Source of the DNA: Sphingomonas sp. CCH10-B3 | Lineage (GTDB): Bacteria; Pseudomonadota; Alphaproteobacteria; Sphingomonadales; Sphingomonadaceae | Direction: 5' to 3' | Assembly (NCBI RefSeq): GCF_001556185.1 | Contig: NZ_LSIJ01000026.1 | Coordinates: 1-56,479 of the forward strand | Length of the DNA stretch: 56,479 nucleotides | Part shown: positions 39,884 through 48,665 of the stretch, piece after piece | Layout of the letters: each line of letters begins with the position of its first letter | Numbering within the stretch: the stretch's first letter is position 1 | The notes under the pieces: generated by a model | What the model was told of the DNA's origin: nothing | The model's database searches: none | What the model saw: the letters and a program-made list of their open reading frames with translations, nothing else | Position numbers and translations under genes: made by a program

Positions 39884-41086
39884 ATGAAACGTCATACCGG
39901 ACAATCCGACTCCGCCCGTCACTGGCGCCCCGCGACACAAGCCGTGCGCGGCGGCACCGCGCGCAGCGAATGGGGCGAGACGAGCGAGGCTTTGTTCCTC
40001 ACCTCGGGCTATGCCTATGACTGCGCGGGCGATGCGGCGGCGCGCTTCGCTGGTGAGCAGGCGGGCATGACCTATTCGCGGCTGCAGAACCCGACGGTCG
40101 AAATGCTCGAGCACCGCATCGCCTTGCTCGAGGGCGCCGAGGCGTGCCGGACAATGGCGACCGGCATGGCGGCGATGACGGCGGCACTGCTGTGCCAGCT
40201 CCAGACCGGCGACCATGTCGTCGCGGGGCGCGCTGCGTTCGGCTCGTGCCGCTGGCTGGTCGACACACTGCTACCAAAGTTCGGGATTGCGACGACGACG
40301 GTCGATGCCCGCGATCCACAGGCGTTCGTCGATGCGGCGCGGCCCAACACCAAGGTGTTCTTTTTCGAAACCCCGGCCAATCCGACGATGGACATCGTCG
40401 ATCTGAAAGCGGTGTGCGACATCGCGCGCGCGCGGGGCATCACGACGGTGGTCGACAATGCCTTTGCGACACCCGCGCTTCAGCGGCCGATGACGTTCGG
40501 CGCCGATGTGACCGCCTATAGCGCGACCAAGATGATGGACGGGCAGGGGCGCGTGCTGGCGGGCGCGGTGTGCGGGACCGCCGCCTTCATCAACGACGTG
40601 CTGTTGCCATTCACCCGCAACACCGGGCCGACGCTGTCGCCGTTCAATGCCTGGGTGGTGCTGAAGGGGCTCGAGACGCTCGATCTGCGCGTCCGGCGGC
40701 AGAGCGAGAATGCGCTTGCGGTCGGCCGCTTCCTTGAGGCGCGGGTGCCGCGCATCCTCCACCCCGGCCTCCCCAGCCACCCCCAGCATAATCTGGCGAT
40801 GACCCAGATGAGCGCGTGCGGGCCGATCTTCGCCTTCGAGGTCGAGGGCCGCGCACAGGCGCACGGCCTGCTCGACGCGCTCGAACTGATCGACATTTCC
40901 AACAACATCGGCGATTCGCGTTCGCTGATGACGCACCCGGCTTCGACCACCCATTCGAGCGTTGCCGAGGATAAACGGATCGAAATGGGCATCGGTGAAG
41001 GCATGCTGCGGATCAATGTCGGCCTCGAAGATCCTGCCGACTTGATCGACGATCTTGATCGCGCGCTCGGCAAGGTCGGGCTATGA
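39884..41086 (+). CDS. metZ: O-succinylhomoserine sulfhydrylase
   Basis: A 400-residue PLP enzyme of methionine synthesis that makes homocysteine from O-succinylhomoserine and sulfide. The PLP lysine is K216 in YSATKMMDGQGR, with further family motifs YSRLQNPT, ETPANPTMD, and the C-terminal THPASTTHSSV. It is most like MetZ rather than MetB or cystathionine lyases. The upstream leader (39797-39883) contains two weak stem-loops but no riboswitch I can name. apaG overlaps its end by 4 bases. Confidence 0.93.
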   Translation: MKRHTGQSDSARHWRPATQAVRGGTARSEWGETSEALFLTSGYAYDCAGDAAARFAGEQAGMTYSRLQNPTVEMLEHRIALLEGAEACRTMATGMAAMTAALLCQLQTGDHVVAGRAAFGSCRWLVDTLLPKFGIATTTVDARDPQAFVDAARPNTKVFFFETPANPTMDIVDLKAVCDIARARGITTVVDNAFATPALQRPMTFGADVTAYSATKMMDGQGRVLAGAVCGTAAFINDVLLPFTRNTGPTLSPFNAWVVLKGLETLDLRVRRQSENALAVGRFLEARVPRILHPGLPSHPQHNLAMTQMSACGPIFAFEVEGRAQAHGLLDALELIDISNNIGDSRSLMTHPASTTHSSVAEDKRIEMGIGEGMLRINVGLEDPADLIDDLDRALGKVGL

Positions 41087-41493
41087 TCGACGCGATGAAG
41101 TCCTTGTTTCCCAATGTCGCCGAGACGCAGGGCGTGATCGTGCGGGTGTCGGTCAGCTATCTGCCGGAGCAGAGCGACCCGCGCCGCGGGCGCTGGTTCT
41201 GGGCCTATCATGTGCGGATCGAGAATGAGGGCGACGTCGCGGTCCAGCTGCTGACGCGGCACTGGGTGATCACCGACGGGCGCGGCCTGCGCCATTCGGT
41301 CGAGGGCGAAGGCGTGGTCGGCGAACAGCCGCAGATCGCGCCGGGCGCGAGCTTCGACTATGTGTCGGGCTGTCCGCTGCAGACGCCGACGGGGTCGATG
41401 CAGGGCAGCTATCACATGATCGCCGCTGACGGCACGGCGTTCGACGTCGACATCCCCAAATTCGCGCTTATCGCGCCTGCCGTCGCGAGCTGA
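41083..41493 (+). CDS. apaG: Co2+/Mg2+ efflux protein ApaG
   Basis: A 136-residue cytoplasmic beta-sandwich protein, ApaG. Family marks are V-x-V-x-Y-L near the start, RHWVITDGRG, and YVSGCPLQTPTGSMQGSYHM. The name refers to E. coli, in which apaG mutants alter diadenosine tetraphosphate and cobalt sensitivity; the precise role is unclear. The metZ-apaG overlap is typical of sphingomonads. Confidence 0.95.
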   Translation: MIDAMKSLFPNVAETQGVIVRVSVSYLPEQSDPRRGRWFWAYHVRIENEGDVAVQLLTRHWVITDGRGLRHSVEGEGVVGEQPQIAPGASFDYVSGCPLQTPTGSMQGSYHMIAADGTAFDVDIPKFALIAPAVAS

Positions 41494-41500
41494 GCCCCCG

Positions 41501-42292
41501 ATGAAGCGTACCCATTTGCCGCTCAACGGTCTGCGCGTGCTCGACGCCGCCGCGCGCCACCTGAGCTTCACCCGCGCCGCCGACGAACTCGCAGTGACGC
41601 CGGCGGCGGTCGGCCAGCAGATCCGCGCGCTGGAGGATACGCTGGGCGTGGTGCTGTTCCGGCGCACGACCAAGGGGCTGGAACTGACGCCCGAAGGCGA
41701 AGCGGGCCTCAGCGCGTTGCGCCACGGGCTGCTCCAGTTCGAAGAGTCAGTGCGCGCGATGCAGGCTGGCCAGTCGAGCAAGTCGCTGACCATCGCCGCC
41801 CCGCGCGACCTGACCGAGAAGTGGCTGCTGCCGCGCCTCGCCGAAATCGCGCATCAGGACCGCGAGCTGCGGTTCGCGCTGGTCAATGCCGATGAAGCTA
41901 TCGACTTCACCGAGGCGAACCTCGACCTCGCGATCCGCTGGGGCGAGGGGCCGGGCGAGCATGAAGGCGAATCGCTCGAATCCGAAGGCATGGTGACGGT
42001 CGAGCGGCCGGGCGGCGGCGCCGATACCCGCATTTCGTGGCCCGGCTGCCTCAACGATCCCGAAGTATCGCTGGTGCGCGTCGGCGACGCCGGCCTCGCG
42101 CTCGATGCCGCCGCGGCGGGTATCGGCCGCGCAACCGTGCCCGAATTGCTGGCGCGTGCCGACATTGCCTCGGGCCGCGTCGTGGTAATCGGCGAGCCCA
42201 AGCCCTATCGGCTCGGCTATTGGCTGGTCGCGCCGCTGCCGCAGTGGCGGCAGAAAAAGGTCAAGGCGCTGGTGGAGGCGCTCTGCGCGTGA
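41501..42292 (+). CDS. LysR family transcriptional regulator, short
   Basis: A 263-residue regulator with an N-terminal winged helix-turn-helix (RHLSFTRAADELAVTPAAVGQQI), like GcvA, and a shortened ligand-binding domain. Typical members have about 290-310 residues; the region of the second subdomain seems reduced (EGPGEHEGESLESEG). The target is not evident. Its stop overlaps the GTG of the GNAT gene. Confidence 0.88.
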   Translation: MKRTHLPLNGLRVLDAAARHLSFTRAADELAVTPAAVGQQIRALEDTLGVVLFRRTTKGLELTPEGEAGLSALRHGLLQFEESVRAMQAGQSSKSLTIAAPRDLTEKWLLPRLAEIAHQDRELRFALVNADEAIDFTEANLDLAIRWGEGPGEHEGESLESEGMVTVERPGGGADTRISWPGCLNDPEVSLVRVGDAGLALDAAAAGIGRATVPELLARADIASGRVVVIGEPKPYRLGYWLVAPLPQWRQKKVKALVEALCA

Positions 42293-42813
42293 ACGACCGG
42301 TTCGCGAGCGCGCGGCTCTGCATGCGTCCGCAAACCACCGGCGATGCCGAGGCGCTGTTTGAGGCTTACTCGGACGCCGATTTGATGCGCTACTGGTCGA
42401 GCGCGCCGCACACCGACCTCGACGAGACGCGGGCGTATCTCGGGGAGCGCGTGGACGACGCCAAATGGCGCGGCTGGTCGATCACGCTGAAGGGCGACGA
42501 CCGTGCGATCGGCACGCTGGCAGCGGGCGAAGTGCGGCCCGGCGTCGCCGAGATCGGCTATCTGCTCGCGCGGCGCCATTGGGGGCAGGGGATTGCGCGT
42601 GAAGCCGTGACGCGGCTGCTCGACCTGTTGTTCATCGAGGAGGGCTGGCGCCGCGCCTGCGCCGATACCGATCCCGATAACGAAGCGTCGAACAAGCTGC
42701 TCCGCGCGCTGGGCTTCACGCTCGAAGGGCGGCTGCGCGGCGAATGGGAAACGCACATCGGCATCCGCGACAGCTTCATCTGGGGGCTGCTGCGCGAAGA
42801 GTGGCCGCGATGA
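42289..42813 (+). CDS. GNAT family N-acetyltransferase
   Basis: A 174-residue acetyltransferase of the RimJ/RimL type. The acetyl-CoA-binding motif region is YLLARRHWGQGIAREAV. It starts with GTG at 42289, inside the last codons of the LysR gene (GTGA overlap), so both are translated from one mRNA. The substrate is unknown. Confidence 0.88.
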   Translation: MNDRFASARLCMRPQTTGDAEALFEAYSDADLMRYWSSAPHTDLDETRAYLGERVDDAKWRGWSITLKGDDRAIGTLAAGEVRPGVAEIGYLLARRHWGQGIAREAVTRLLDLLFIEEGWRRACADTDPDNEASNKLLRALGFTLEGRLRGEWETHIGIRDSFIWGLLREEWPR

Positions 42814-42816
42814 TTC

Positions 42817-44043
42817 CTAGCTTGCGGGTTTGACCTTCGCGGGGATCGGGTCGTTCGACAGGTCGAGCATTTCGATCTGCGGCGCGGCCGAGCGCTGGCG
42901 GATTCGCGTGCCCAGCTGCTCTTCCCAGCGCGATGTCAGCGTGTAGCGCTCGATCCGCAGGATACCGGGATCGCTCGGATCGCGCTTGAGCGGCGCATAA
43001 CGGCGGGCACTGATCGTCGCGATGATCGGCTTCACCCAATCGTCGCCGTCGAGCTTGGGGCTCGCCCGAAGGACGCCCGCGTCGGTGACATGGCCGTCGG
43101 GGGCGACGTAGAAACTGATGTCCACCCACTGCTCGTCATAGTTTCGCAGCGCAATCCGGTTGAGCGCGCCGCCGCCGCTCAGCTCGCGGGTCGATGGCCG
43201 CAGTTCGGGAATCGGCGGGGCAAAGAGCAGAACGGGCCGGTCGCCCGCGCCTTCGTCCCTGAATTCGGCCAGCAACGCATCCAGCGCGCGCGTGTCGCCG
43301 GTGCGGGCGGCATTGCGCGCCTTGTACAGTCGGGCGGCGCGTACGAATGGCTTCAGACGAGGGTCGGGATTGGCGATCAGCTCGTCGAGCGCGCGACGTG
43401 CGCCGCTGGCATAGGTCGCCGGATCGCCAACCGCGTAGCTGCTGTAGAGCGCGCCCACGCGCAGCAGCGCAAAGCCCTCGACCGTCGGCAGGTCGAGTTC
43501 ATGCGCGCGCCGGGCGACGCTGCGATAGGCCTCTTCGGCCGGTTCGAAGCGACCGAAACGCGCGAGCATGTCGCCGACTTCGATTCGAGCGCCGAGGATG
43601 CGGGGATCATCGGCTGGCAGCCCGGACTTGAGCGCGCTCAGCGTGTCATAGGTGCTGACCTGATAGGCCTCGCCCTCGCCGAGGTGCGCAGCGATCCTTG
43701 CGTTCGCGCGCAGCAGTTCGGAGACCGGCAGCGGATAATCCTTGGCAAAACGCTTGTTGCGGCCCCGCCCGGCGAGCAGCGTGCGACGCGCATCGGCATA
43801 TTTGCCCGCCACGAACTGATTTTCCGCATGGCGCAAGGTCGCGGCGACATCCTGATCGACCGGACATTTGCGTGCGATGCATTCCTGCAGCGCGCGGTCG
43901 GTGTCGCGCAGCCGCTGCGCCGTGACGGTGACATCGGTGGGCGCCGGGGCGGGCGCAGGGCCGGACGGTGTCGTTTCGGGTGCCTGTTGGGCCAAGGCAG
44001 CGACGGGCAGCGCGAGCGCCACGGCAAGGCAAATGGTCCGCAC
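42817..44043 (-). CDS. exported helical-repeat/TonB-C-like protein, paralogue 1
   Basis: A 408-residue exported protein with signal peptide (MRTICLAVALALPVAALAQ), TonB-box-like VTVTAQRLRD, the ECIARKCP motif (C55, C60), a helical-repeat middle (about 62-250, AENQFVAGKYADAR as a TPR-like unit) and a C-terminal domain WVDISFYVAPDGHVTDAGVL ... RRYAPLK ... ERYTLT resembling the TonB C-terminal fold. GTG start at 44043 with GGGAGA 7 bases upstream. Third in transcription order of three tandem copies. The function is unknown; the domain layout suggests a periplasmic role. Confidence 0.75.
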   Translation of the reverse strand: MRTICLAVALALPVAALAQQAPETTPSGPAPAPAPTDVTVTAQRLRDTDRALQECIARKCPVDQDVAATLRHAENQFVAGKYADARRTLLAGRGRNKRFAKDYPLPVSELLRANARIAAHLGEGEAYQVSTYDTLSALKSGLPADDPRILGARIEVGDMLARFGRFEPAEEAYRSVARRAHELDLPTVEGFALLRVGALYSSYAVGDPATYASGARRALDELIANPDPRLKPFVRAARLYKARNAARTGDTRALDALLAEFRDEGAGDRPVLLFAPPIPELRPSTRELSGGGALNRIALRNYDEQWVDISFYVAPDGHVTDAGVLRASPKLDGDDWVKPIIATISARRYAPLKRDPSDPGILRIERYTLTSRWEEQLGTRIRQRSAAPQIEMLDLSNDPIPAKVKPAS

Positions 44044-44121
44044 GCGTTAGTCTCCCGGCGAGCAAGCGCTTGAGTGCGCGCGCGTCCCTAGCGCGGCGAG
44101 GGACGCCCGGCAATCAAGGTG

Positions 44122-45381
44122 TCAGATCGATCCCTTGCTGGGCTCGGGCGGGGCCGGATCGATCGACAGATCGAGCGTTTCGATCCGCGGCTCGGGGCCA
44201 CGCTGGCGGATGCGCGTTCCGATGCGCGCTTCCATCAGCGACGTCAGCGTATAGCGTTCGACGCGCAGGATGCCTGGATCGGTCGCATCGCGATTGAGCG
44301 GCAGATAACGCCTGAGCGCGATCGATCCCAGGATCGGCTTGACCCAGTCCTCGCTCTCCAGCTTACCGCTGCCGCGCAAAATGCCGACGTCGGTCACATG
44401 ACCGTCGGGCGCAACGTAAAAGCTGACGTCGACCCATTGGTCATCGTACAGTCGGAGCGGCAACCGCGCATATTCGTTGATGACCGACACACCGATGCCG
44501 AAGGGGTTGCCATTGGCCCGGTTATCATCACTTTGATAGGCGCCACGTGCGGAGTCGCGGATTGAGGGGATCGGCGGGGCATAGACCAGCACCGGCCGTT
44601 CGGTCGCGCCGTCACGGCGCAGATCGGCGAGCACAGCGTCAAAGGCCTTGGTGTCGCCGCGTCGCAATTGCCGCCGGGCCTGAAGCACCCGCGCCGCCTG
44701 CACGAAGACGCGGTAGCGCGGGTCGGAATTGGTCAAGATCGCCGCCAATGCCGCCTCTTCGCCGGCACGATATCTGGCGGGATCGTTTTCCGCATAGCCG
44801 CCGTAGAGCACTGCCAGACGAAGTTCGGCAAGCCCCTGCACCTGCAACAGTCCGACCTCCTTCGCGCGCCTCGCCACGGCGCGATAGGCTTCCTCCGCGG
44901 CCTCGAACCGGCCAAGCCGGGCATAGGCGTTGGCGAGCTCGATCCGTGCGCCCAGCACCCGTGCATCGTCGCGCGGCAGGCCGGCCTTCAGGACATCGAG
45001 CGTGTCGATGGACGAGAGTTGATAGGCTTCGCCTTCACCGAGATGCGCCGATACCGTGGCGATCGCGCGGGTGACGTTCGAAACCGGCACCGGATAGGTC
45101 TTGGCAAAGCGCCGTGTCCGGTCGCGTCCGGCAAAAAGCGTGTTGCGGGCCTGCTGATAGCGTCCGGCGACGAAAAGATTTTCGGCGTGGCGCAAAGTCG
45201 CAGCGACATCTTCATCGACCGGGCACTTGCGCGCGACACATTCCTTCAGCGCGCGTTCGCTTTCACTCAGGCGCAGACCGGTCACGACAACGGCCGATCG
45301 GGCCTTGTCGTCGGGTGCGGCGAACGCCGGAACGGCAAGCGCGCTGGCGAGCAACATGGCAAGCGAGGCATGGCGCATCAT
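44122..45381 (-). CDS. exported helical-repeat/TonB-C-like protein, paralogue 2
   Basis: A 419-residue copy with the same layout: signal peptide (MMRHASLAMLLASALAVPAFA), VVVTGLRLSES, ECVARKCP (C48, C53), helical repeats (AENLFVAGRYQQAR; AYARLGRFEAAEEAYRAVARRA) and WVDVSFYVAPDGHVTDVGIL ... RRYLPLNRD ... ERYTLT. The start at 45381 with GGGAAA 6 bases ahead is preferred over upstream codons (frame open to 45489). A gap of 40 bases separates it from copy 3 and 78 bases from copy 1. Confidence 0.75.
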   Translation of the reverse strand: MMRHASLAMLLASALAVPAFAAPDDKARSAVVVTGLRLSESERALKECVARKCPVDEDVAATLRHAENLFVAGRYQQARNTLFAGRDRTRRFAKTYPVPVSNVTRAIATVSAHLGEGEAYQLSSIDTLDVLKAGLPRDDARVLGARIELANAYARLGRFEAAEEAYRAVARRAKEVGLLQVQGLAELRLAVLYGGYAENDPARYRAGEEAALAAILTNSDPRYRVFVQAARVLQARRQLRRGDTKAFDAVLADLRRDGATERPVLVYAPPIPSIRDSARGAYQSDDNRANGNPFGIGVSVINEYARLPLRLYDDQWVDVSFYVAPDGHVTDVGILRGSGKLESEDWVKPILGSIALRRYLPLNRDATDPGILRVERYTLTSLMEARIGTRIRQRGPEPRIETLDLSIDPAPPEPSKGSI

Positions 45382-45421
45382 CACTTTTCCCATCCGGATA
45401 GATTGTTCGATCTCGTGAGCG

Positions 45422-46672
45422 TCAAATTGATTGACCGTCGGCCTTGTCACCGATGGCAGCCGGGAGCGCGGGATCGATCGACAGATCAAGATATTCGATA
45501 TGCGGTGTGTCGCTCAAGCGCCGCGACCGGCCTTTGGGGCGGAAATTCTCGGTCTGGGCCACTTCGGCAGTGCCGTTGCTGATCGATGCCGTCAGCGTGT
45601 ATCGTTCGACACGGCGCAGGCCCGGATCGCCCGGATCGAGCTTGAGCGGGAGATAGCGGCGGCGCTTAATACCCGACATCACCAGTTGCGACCAATCCTG
45701 CCGCCGCAGGCCAGGGCTCGCGCGCAGCAGATCTACACCACTTACCTGACCGTTCGGCTGGACAAAGAACGTCACGTCGATCCATTGCCCGGTCACCGCC
45801 TGCGACAGGCCCCTCAGTGAATTGCCGCCTTCGGCGCGCGGCAGGATCTCGTCCAGAAATGTCAGCGACGGCGTGTAGACGAGCACGGGGCGCGTCGTGC
45901 GCAGTTCGTCGCCATAACGCGCGATCAACTGGTCGATCGGGCGAAGATCGCCGAAACGCGCCTGCTGGCGGGCGAGGATCAGCTCTGCGGCGCGAGCGAA
46001 TGGTCTGATCGCCGGATCGTCGCGGCCGATCAGCTCCTTGGCAGCGAGTTTCACCGCACCTGCGAAAGTGCCTGGATCGCCCTGCGCGTAGTTTTCGTAG
46101 AGCGCGACGATCCGCAGCCGGGCGAAGCCTTCGATTGCGGGCAGGTGCCGGCGTCGAGCATCGCCCGCGATGTCGCGGTAATAATCCTCCGCCGCCTGAT
46201 ACCGCCCAAGGTGCGCGAATGCGTCGGCGATTTCGAGCCGCCCGCCCAGCAAACGCCAATCGTCGGCGGGCAACCCTGCCTTCAGCGCGCCGAGGCTGTC
46301 GATCGCGCCGAGCCGAAATTCGTCATTGTCGCCCAGATGCACCGCCACTCGCGAGCCCGCCCGCAGCAACGTGGCAACCTGCGTCGGATAGGCAGCGGCG
46401 AACCGGCGATTGCGGTCGCGGCCCTGCCGCAGCACCGATCGCGCCGTTTCGTAATCGCCTGCCACAAACAGATTTTCCGCATGTTGCAGCGTTGCGGCAA
46501 TTTCCTGATCGGCCGGACATTTGCGCGCGATGCAGTCGCGCAGCGCGCGCTCGGTCTCGCTCAGGCGCAAGCCCGTGACCACGACTTCGCGATCTTTGGC
46601 CGGCGCATCCTGCGCAAGGGCAGTCGTCGGTACAGCAATGGCAAGCAGCAGCGGAACAACAGGCGATCGCAT
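45422..46672 (-). CDS. exported helical-repeat/TonB-C-like protein, paralogue 3
   Basis: A 416-residue copy, first of the three to be transcribed. VVVTGLRLSET, DCIARKCP (C47, C52) and AENLFVAGDYETAR are clear, and WIDVTFFVQPNGQVSGVDLL ... RRRYLPLKLD ... ERYTLT closes the C-terminal domain. The ATG at 46672 with GGGAGA 8 bases ahead is preferred over the TTG at 46690. It is the most diverged of the three in its last 60 residues, which carry an extra linker (AEVAQTENFRPKGRSRR). Confidence 0.75.
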   Translation of the reverse strand: MRSPVVPLLLAIAVPTTALAQDAPAKDREVVVTGLRLSETERALRDCIARKCPADQEIAATLQHAENLFVAGDYETARSVLRQGRDRNRRFAAAYPTQVATLLRAGSRVAVHLGDNDEFRLGAIDSLGALKAGLPADDWRLLGGRLEIADAFAHLGRYQAAEDYYRDIAGDARRRHLPAIEGFARLRIVALYENYAQGDPGTFAGAVKLAAKELIGRDDPAIRPFARAAELILARQQARFGDLRPIDQLIARYGDELRTTRPVLVYTPSLTFLDEILPRAEGGNSLRGLSQAVTGQWIDVTFFVQPNGQVSGVDLLRASPGLRRQDWSQLVMSGIKRRRYLPLKLDPGDPGLRRVERYTLTASISNGTAEVAQTENFRPKGRSRRLSDTPHIEYLDLSIDPALPAAIGDKADGQSI

Positions 46673-46785
46673 TGGAGGTCTCCCTCGCAAAACCCGGTTC
46701 CAGCCCCCTGGAACAAGGCAACCCCTGTCGGATAAGACGTTATCGCGCCTTGTAGGATAATGAAACTACAAAAATGGTCTCGTTT

Positions 46786-47865
46786 TCAGCCGATTGTGAG
46801 CCTTTGGACCTCGGTGCCGATCGCATAGACGTACCGCTTGCTGCCGTCCGCAACGACGCGGAACTTGTTGGCCGCCCGCGCGACCGGAGCGGGGGCAAAG
46901 GTCTTGCCGCCATCGCGCGTCTCGAAGCCGCCCGCCGCCGTGCCCACCCAGCCGCGCGCTTCGTCGAGGAAGCCGATGCCGAACTGGCGCGCCTTTGCGT
47001 CCATAACCATCGGCAGTTCGGTCCAGCTCTTGCCGCCGTCGACGGTCTTGACGATCAGCTGCTGCGCGCGCGCCGGGTCATAGCTTTGCACGGTGGCATA
47101 GCCGACCTTCGCGCTCACGAACGATGCCTTCCAGATCAGCTCGGCGGCGCGGCCCGATTTATAGACCGGCGTCCAGTTCTTGCCGCCGTCGACCGTGCGC
47201 AAGATCAGTCCTTCGGTGGTCGCTGGATCGCGGCCGGTCGAGGCGAAGATCAGCCCGGTCTGCTCGTCGAGGAACCTGATGTCGAGGATCATCCCGGCCT
47301 GCGCGGTCAAGTCACTCACCGACCAGCTCTTGCCGCCGTCGGTCGAGCGCAGCAGCCCAGTGGGGCCGCCGACCCGTCCCGCCGCATGGACGACAACGCG
47401 CGGCTCGAGCTTGCCCTGATAGATGCGCTGCGTCTTGAGCACGTCGATCGCACACACGCCAACGATGGTCTTGCCGCCCAGGTCCGCCGGGGTCCAGGTG
47501 ACGCCCCCGTCGTCGGTGCGATAGAGCGGCGTGGTGTCGGTGACGCCGGGGTAATAATCAGTGCCGATATTGCCGATGAAGCCGGTGTTCGCATCGACGA
47601 AACCCAGCGCGCGGATGAAGGTGCCAGGCTTGCTCGCGATCTTGGACCAGCTTGCGCCGCCGTCGGTGGTGCGGAACAGGTCACCTTTGCCGGTGCCATA
47701 CCAGCCGTTAAGCGGATCGGCGAAGCTGATGTCGTCGCGCTTGCCGGGATAGGCCTCGGTCGGCAGCTTTTCCCAAATCGGCTCGGCTGCGCCTGCGCCG
47801 ATCAGCGGCATAGCGGCGAGCGCGGCGCCCGCCGTCATCACGTCACGACGATTGAAATGAAGCAT
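46786..47865 (-). CDS. exported BNR-repeat (Ycf48/sortilin-like) beta-propeller
   Basis: A 359-residue protein that begins with a Tat-like signal (FNRRDVMTAGAALA) and contains six BNR/Asp-box motifs (S/T-x-D-G-G-x-x-W-type) at about 66-73, 117-124, 174-181, 224-231, 274-281 and 316-323. The fold should be a beta-propeller like the Ycf48/HCF136 and sortilin groups. The function is unknown; the Asp boxes are structural and no sialidase active site is seen. It is preceded by a clear sigma-70 promoter and GGAGGG ribosome site. Confidence 0.85.
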   Translation of the reverse strand: MLHFNRRDVMTAGAALAAMPLIGAGAAEPIWEKLPTEAYPGKRDDISFADPLNGWYGTGKGDLFRTTDGGASWSKIASKPGTFIRALGFVDANTGFIGNIGTDYYPGVTDTTPLYRTDDGGVTWTPADLGGKTIVGVCAIDVLKTQRIYQGKLEPRVVVHAAGRVGGPTGLLRSTDGGKSWSVSDLTAQAGMILDIRFLDEQTGLIFASTGRDPATTEGLILRTVDGGKNWTPVYKSGRAAELIWKASFVSAKVGYATVQSYDPARAQQLIVKTVDGGKSWTELPMVMDAKARQFGIGFLDEARGWVGTAAGGFETRDGGKTFAPAPVARAANKFRVVADGSKRYVYAIGTEVQRLTIG

Positions 47866-47891
47866 TCCATCCCTCCGAAGTAGCGCCTTGT

Positions 47892-47920
47892 GTATTATGA
47901 AGGCGATACAGTGAGGTCAA
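47892..47920 (-). promoter_or_regulatory. sigma-70-type promoter of the BNR-protein gene
   Basis: On the minus strand TTGACC (47920-47915) and TAATAC (47897-47892) are 17 bases apart. Transcription would start near 47885, about 20 bases ahead of the ATG at 47865. Confidence 0.6.
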
Positions 47921-47944
47921 GAAGGCCTGCCGACCGGTCGGCGC

Positions 47945-48415
47945 TCAGCGCGTTACGGACGGAAAGGTCGGCTCGGGGAAACCGTTGTTCGTGTACGGAA
48001 AACCGAAATTTTGAGCGGTCGGTGTCGGAGTGTCACCCTGTCGCGTGTCGCGCGCGAGCGGTCTGTTGACATAGACAAGCATGTTGCGCGCTGCGTTCCG
48101 GATAGCTGGGCTGGTCTGCGCGTCCTTGATCACGTCCAGCAAGGCAAATCGTACCCAATCGGCCCCGCCCGCGATAAGCTGAACATACGCGGCCTTGACC
48201 TTCAGCTCATTTGCGAGCGGTCGGTCGCCGATACGGGCTGCACGACGCGAAAGCTCCAAAAGTCGCGCGCGTGTCCGATCGATGGTGGCCAAATTGCGCG
48301 GGACGAAATCGCGCTCCACCTGGCGCGCTTCGGCAACCAGCGCTTCGTGCGCCGCTGCATCTGCGACCGGGGTGGTTTGAGCGGCAAGGGCAAGCGCAAA
48401 GATGACCGACAGCAT
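47945..48415 (-). CDS. exported protein of unknown function
   Basis: A 156-residue protein with a short signal peptide (MLSVIFALALAAQTTPVADA), a helical body rich in Ala and Arg (ARQVERDFVPRNLATIDRTR; NAARNMLVYVNRPLARD) and a Pro/Thr/Asn-rich tail. AAGGA is 7 bases upstream of the ATG. I do not recognise a family. The region 48416-48665 upstream of it, about 250 bases, has no gene I can support. Confidence 0.6.
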   Translation of the reverse strand: MLSVIFALALAAQTTPVADAAAHEALVAEARQVERDFVPRNLATIDRTRARLLELSRRAARIGDRPLANELKVKAAYVQLIAGGADWVRFALLDVIKDAQTSPAIRNAARNMLVYVNRPLARDTRQGDTPTPTAQNFGFPYTNNGFPEPTFPSVTR

Positions 48416-48665
48416 GGGGCTATCCTTCGTCTGGCAATGGCGACCAAGCTATCAAACTTGTCGGAATTCAGCAAGTCAGTTGAGAGTCTTGCGCCGATCA
48501 GAGGAGCCTCCTCTATATGCTCTCGCGCGTCTTGAAGACATGCGGCCGCGTCAATCAAGCATATGTTTCCGAGCGTTTACTGCCTGCGCTCTCGCAGCCG
48601 TTGTAACTTTTGCGCCGCGCGCCCCGAAAGTCCGGCAAATCCTGTGACCATTTTGGGGGCCTGCC

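Noticed and set aside
48416..48665. small RNA or gene in the 250-base space
   Set aside because: There is no tRNA-like cloverleaf, no ribosome site with a sensible frame, and no hairpin with a T-run.
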